From positions 1 through 30,629 of the forward strand of contig JADJXI010000016.1 in the NCBI GenBank assembly GCA_016715905.1: a stretch of 30,629 nt of DNA, read 5' to 3'. This DNA comes from Sphingobacteriaceae bacterium. GTDB lineage: Bacteria; Bacteroidota; Bacteroidia; B-17B0; Aurantibacillaceae. Numbering within the stretch: position 1 is the first letter of the stretch; every line of letters begins with the position of its first letter. The notes beneath the pieces were generated by a model. The model did no database searches, was not told the origin of the DNA, and saw nothing but the letters and a program-made list of their open reading frames with translations. This document shows positions 27,524 to 30,629 of the stretch, one piece after another. The translations under genes were made by a program, and so were the position numbers.

Positions 27524-27865
27524 AGATTATTAAAAGTCGATTTTTAATGATAGCGAAAATTATTTGTTTAGTACTGACGTCAGCCCCGCCATTTTCACAG
27601 TGATGCCTTCACAATGGCGGGGTTTTTCGGCTAGCTGATTTGTACTGGATTTATTCACCCCGTCTTCGGTTGCAAATAAATTTAGGTATCATAGTTATTT
27701 AACATAATGATCATCTTCTGAAGATTTTATATTAAACTTTTAACTAATGAACTGTTAGATGGCATTAAATTTTATTCGTCACAATCATGATAAGCTTCTC
27801 TATAGGCGTTTTAAAACTGTAATCAATTTCATTCTAAGTTTTTTGTTGAATATTAAAATAAAAAC
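27524..27865. other. Intergenic region with a strong terminator
   Basis: 342 bases. After the terminator at 27584-27627 there is AT-rich sequence up to the next ATG at 27866. A TGGCATTAAATTTTA stretch at 27760-27774 recalls the -24 half of the sigma-54-like elements but has no -12 match. No gene seen. Confidence 0.5.
27584..27627 (+). terminator. Strong rho-independent terminator
   Basis: CCCCGCCATT (27584-27593) and AATGGCGGGG (27613-27622) form a perfect 10-bp stem around a 19-nt loop, followed directly by TTTTT. It ends the flippase-to-GT2 transcript 61 nt after the last stop; because the stem is symmetric it could also act for minus-strand transcripts less well (no T-run that way). Confidence 0.88.
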
Positions 27866-28790
27866 ATGAATAGTAAAACTCCCATAGTATCCTTCGTTAT
27901 TCCCACCCATAACCGGGCTAATGTTATTAGAGATTGTCTTGAAAGCGTTGTAAACCAAACTTACCGCAATATTGAAATTGTAGTTGTCAATGACAACTCG
28001 ACAGATCACACACTAAAAATATTAGAAGAATATCAAAACAAGTATAACTTTTCAGTTTTTTAATAATGATGGAAAGGGCGTTTGTTCAGCTCGAAATTTA
28101 GGAATTAGAATGGCAAAAGGTGATTACATTTCCTTTATGGATGACGATGATATTTGTGAATTGTTTAGAATTGAGCAGCAAATGAAACCCATAATAGAAA
28201 GCGGTTTCAAATTCAACTTCATTATATCGAGTTTTTCTATATTTTCGAAAACTGGAGAAACTGTGAAGATTTATGATTATTTGCTTAAAACAGATTCAAT
28301 TGGGTATACTGTTAGATGGCTTCTTAAACGCGAATTATTGTTAGAGGCCGGGCTATTTGACACATCACAGCCAAACATTGAAGAAGTTGAATTATTTTTT
28401 AGATTAAAACAAAAAGCTCAAATTTTTTTTTAGTACTGTTCCGGTAGTAAAAGTTAGGGAGTCTCAAGTATCGCTTACAAAGACAATGATAAAATGATCC
28501 AGGGTATTCTCAGGTTGTTGGAGCTTCATTCTAATAAAATGGGGTGGTATGAAAAGAATGCCTGGTTAATTCATTTGTGCATAAAATATATAGAACAGGA
28601 ACACTATGAAAACTTTTACCTTTACTACGAACAACTTGCCAAAGAGCATTTCCGATTGAATAGAATTGCATTACTGCTTAGTTATAAAATTAAAAGTCTG
28701 CTTCCTTCAATAATTTATGATAGAATCTATTCTAAATTTGAGGGTTTGATAAATGGCAGAAATAAAACATATCCAGTAAAGATTGATTAA
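27866..28790 (+). CDS. Family 2 glycosyltransferase, third copy (three frameshifts)
   Basis: ATG at 27866 opens MNSKTPIVSFVIPTHNRANVIRDCLESVVNQTY and IVVVNDNSTDHT, the GT-A nucleotide-binding core. The frame ends at 28063 because of a T-run at 28056-28061; the next frame continues NNDGKGVCSARNLGIRMAKGDYISFMDDDDICE, containing the DxD region, and ends in a nine-T run (28424-28432). The third part reads STVPVVKVRESQVSL and, after another shift near 28478, DNDKMIQGILRLLELH to TAA at 28788-28790. Joined length about 305 residues. It resembles the tandem pair only in the shared GT-A motifs. It begins a new unit after the terminator and is followed 32 nt later by the AsnB-like gene. Confidence 0.87.
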
Positions 28791-28822
28791 TAATTTTTCC
28801 TATTGAATAAAACTTAATATCT

Positions 28823-30345
28823 ATGTGTGGAATTGTTGGTATAGTAAATAAAGAACCTCAGAATAAAGAAAAACTTAAGCATCAGCTAGGCGAAATGCGT
28901 GATACAATGATTCATCGTGGTCCTGATGGATTTGGTTCATGGATTTCTGATGATAGTAAAGTTGGGTTTGGGCATAGAAGACTTAGCATCATCGATCTGA
29001 GTGAAGCCGGTAAACAGCCAATGTCAAATCCCGAACAGACAATATGGATTACGTTTAATGGAGAGATATACAATCATTTAGATATCAGGAAAGAGTTGGA
29101 AAATCTCGGCTACAACTATCACTCGGGTACTGACACAGAGACTATTATCTATGCATATCAAGAGTGGGGAATAGGTTGCCTGAATAAATTAAACGGAATG
29201 TTCGCTATTGGTCTTTGGGATGATCGGCAAAAATGTTTATATCTTATTCGTGATAGAGTTGGGATCAAACCACTCTATTATGTCGAAACGGGAAAGAGTC
29301 TTTTATTCGCATCAGAAATTAAATCGTTTTTTAAGCATCCTGATGTAGTAAAGCAAATTTCGGAGGAAGGATTATATCATTATTTTTCGTTCGGTTCAAC
29401 GCCTGCTCCGTATACTTTATTTAAGAATATATTTTAAAGTGTCGGCCGGGTCATTATTTAAAGATAACCAATAACAATAAACCACAAATAATTGAGTGGT
29501 GGAATCCGCTTTGGAATACTTCGAATCAGCCATTATTGAAAAGTGAAGAGGAACATACAGGTATTTATTAAACCTATTAAGAGATTCAGTCAAGCTGAGA
29601 ACAATATCCGATGTTCCGTATGGTGCATTTTTAAGCGGTGGACTTGATTCAAGTTTAATTACAGCTTTAATGACTGAGCAAACAGGAAAAGCGTGGACAC
29701 ATACTCAATTGACGTCATAGGTGACAATCCTTATTCTGAACAGGACTATGCAAAAATTGTTGCTGAAAGATTTAATTCTAATCATTATACAAGGACGATT
29801 AATGATGATAATTTTGAAGAATATTTCAGAAAGGCAGTTTCATCTTTGATTTAGCAATTGAGCCAGATAGGCCGGATAACTTATACAATGCGGCATACCG
29901 CAGAGAATTTACTGGACATTGTGCATATTTTTTGGCGAGAAATCAAAAATTATTCAAAATTAACTAAATCCATTAGTACGTACGATATTGTTAAAATCAC
30001 TACGAAAAATTTTATCAATTTTCCGATGGTCAGGAGGGAATTAGATATTTCACAAAATGTTATATCAGGAATTAAAACATCGCTTGCCCGAATTATTGCT
30101 TTTACGAGTGGATAAAAGAAGTATAGCAAATTTATTGAACCCTGAGTTCCATTCCGCTAGATTATAGGATCGTGGAACTTGTAATTCCATATTCCTGAAA
30201 ATAAAGACTGAACCATAAATACATTGAAGAAAGCGGAAATCATGTTATTACTGGTTTGGTAAAACAGAACTCCGCCGAAAAAAAAAGAAAAGGGGTTTGT
30301 TAGGGTTCCATCAAAAATAATCTAATAAAAAGGTAAGTATCCCAA
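28823..30345 (+). CDS. asnB: Glutamine-hydrolysing asparagine synthetase/AsnB-type amidotransferase (many frameshifts; 3' end uncertain)
   Basis: The N terminus MCGIVGIVNKEPQNKEKL carries the class II glutaminase Cys2. MIHRGPDGFGSW, GHRRLSIIDLSEAGKQPM, FNGEIYNHLDIRKEL, GTDTETIIYAYQEWG, LNGMFAIGLWD and RDRVGIKPLYY follow as in AsnB. The first frame ends at 29437. The synthetase half continues in pieces: VPYGAFLSGGLDSSLITALM with the PP-loop near 29607-29670, NPYSEQDYAKIVAERF near 29728-29776, ELKHRLPELLLLRVDKRSIANLL near 30070-30138, and an RKKKxGF-like segment near 30270-30300. At least six indels occur. Beyond 30345 the sequence dissolves into a poly-A tract and cannot be followed. In polysaccharide loci AsnB-like proteins such as WbpS amidate uronic acids; here either that or true asparagine synthesis is possible. 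Confidence 0.85.
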
Positions 30346-30388
30346 ATGAAATCTTGCTCAACGAATAAAATTTCACGATGTCTAAAAT

Positions 30389-30483
<95 letters not shown>

Positions 30484-30629
30484 GGAATTGAATGGTATAA
30501 AGATTATGTTTCTGGTTTACCCTTTAGTTAGAATGGATAAACTCATATCTCAGTAATTTGGTACGGAAAGGGTATTGATATAAAATTTATAAATTATCAA
30601 GATTTGCCTGCGGTTAGTTTAGGGCAAAA
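30484..30629. other. Unassigned right-hand end
   Basis: 146 bases after the poly-A tract. One frame reads GIEWYKDYVSGLPFS before a stop at about 30531. I could not place it in AsnB or any other family. Given the poor quality of the surrounding sequence it may belong to the asnB 3' end or to unrelated sequence joined there. Confidence 0.3.

Noticed and set aside
27760..27774. TGGCATTAAATTTTA as a fourth sigma-54-like element
   Set aside because: The -24 half fits but the -12 half has neither TTTG nor TTGC, so it is not distinguishable from chance in AT-rich DNA.

Overview
This is an AT-rich bacterial contig, most likely from the FCB group and possibly an Ignavibacteria/Melioribacter-like member of the Bacteroidota-Chlorobiota side. 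The evidence is a secreted protein ending in a dockerin-like domain of a type common in that group, Shine-Dalgarno sequences that are often weak, several TTG starts, and a Wzi-type capsule locus. The placement is inference, not proof. No rRNA, tRNA, CRISPR array or intact insertion sequence was seen.

Layout. Positions 1-4730 are housekeeping: the 3' end of ftsA, all of ftsZ in broken frames, a 43-residue membrane protein and a terminator. A small CPXCG-type zinc-ribbon-like gene follows on the minus strand, then the C-terminal half of a dnaE-like polymerase gene, then yajQ on the minus strand. Positions 5350-13677 are a co-directional polysaccharide operon: rfbA, a variant SDR epimerase/dehydratase, a DegT-family sugar aminotransferase, wecB, a UDP-HexNAc dehydrogenase, a UDP-glucuronate 4-epimerase and a Wzi-like outer-membrane capsule protein. 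Positions 14061-18962 are two minus-strand genes: a large secreted beta-helix / F5/8C / dockerin-like protein and an asparagine-synthase-like protein without the glutaminase cysteine. Positions 19736-30629 are a second plus-strand run: Wzx-type flippase, FkbM-like methyltransferase-fold protein, GT39-like membrane glycosyltransferase, class I methyltransferase, two tandem-duplicate GT2 enzymes, a strong terminator, a third GT2 and a glutamine-dependent AsnB-type amidotransferase.

How they work together. RfbA, the SDR and the aminotransferase would make an activated deoxyamino sugar. WecB and the dehydrogenase lead from UDP-GlcNAc to UDP-ManNAc(A), and the 4-epimerase gives UDP-galacturonate. 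The GT2 enzymes assemble a repeat unit, Wzx flips it, and Wzi holds the polymer at the surface. AsnB-like proteins in such loci may convert uronic acids to amides. The product is therefore probably an acidic capsule or exopolysaccharide.

Two observations stand out. First, a GGCATA-N3-TTTG element with sigma-54-like -24/-12 spacing lies upstream of all three polysaccharide transcription units; two copies are identical over 22 nt. Second, about a dozen genes are split by frameshifts, many within A or T homopolymers and densest at the two contig ends, which points to uncorrected sequencing indels rather than pseudogenes. I did not find a convincing wholly new system; the best novelty candidates are the shared promoter element, the Cys-less AsnB-like gene next to the secreted beta-helix protein, and the SDR whose catalytic Tyr is replaced by Asn.
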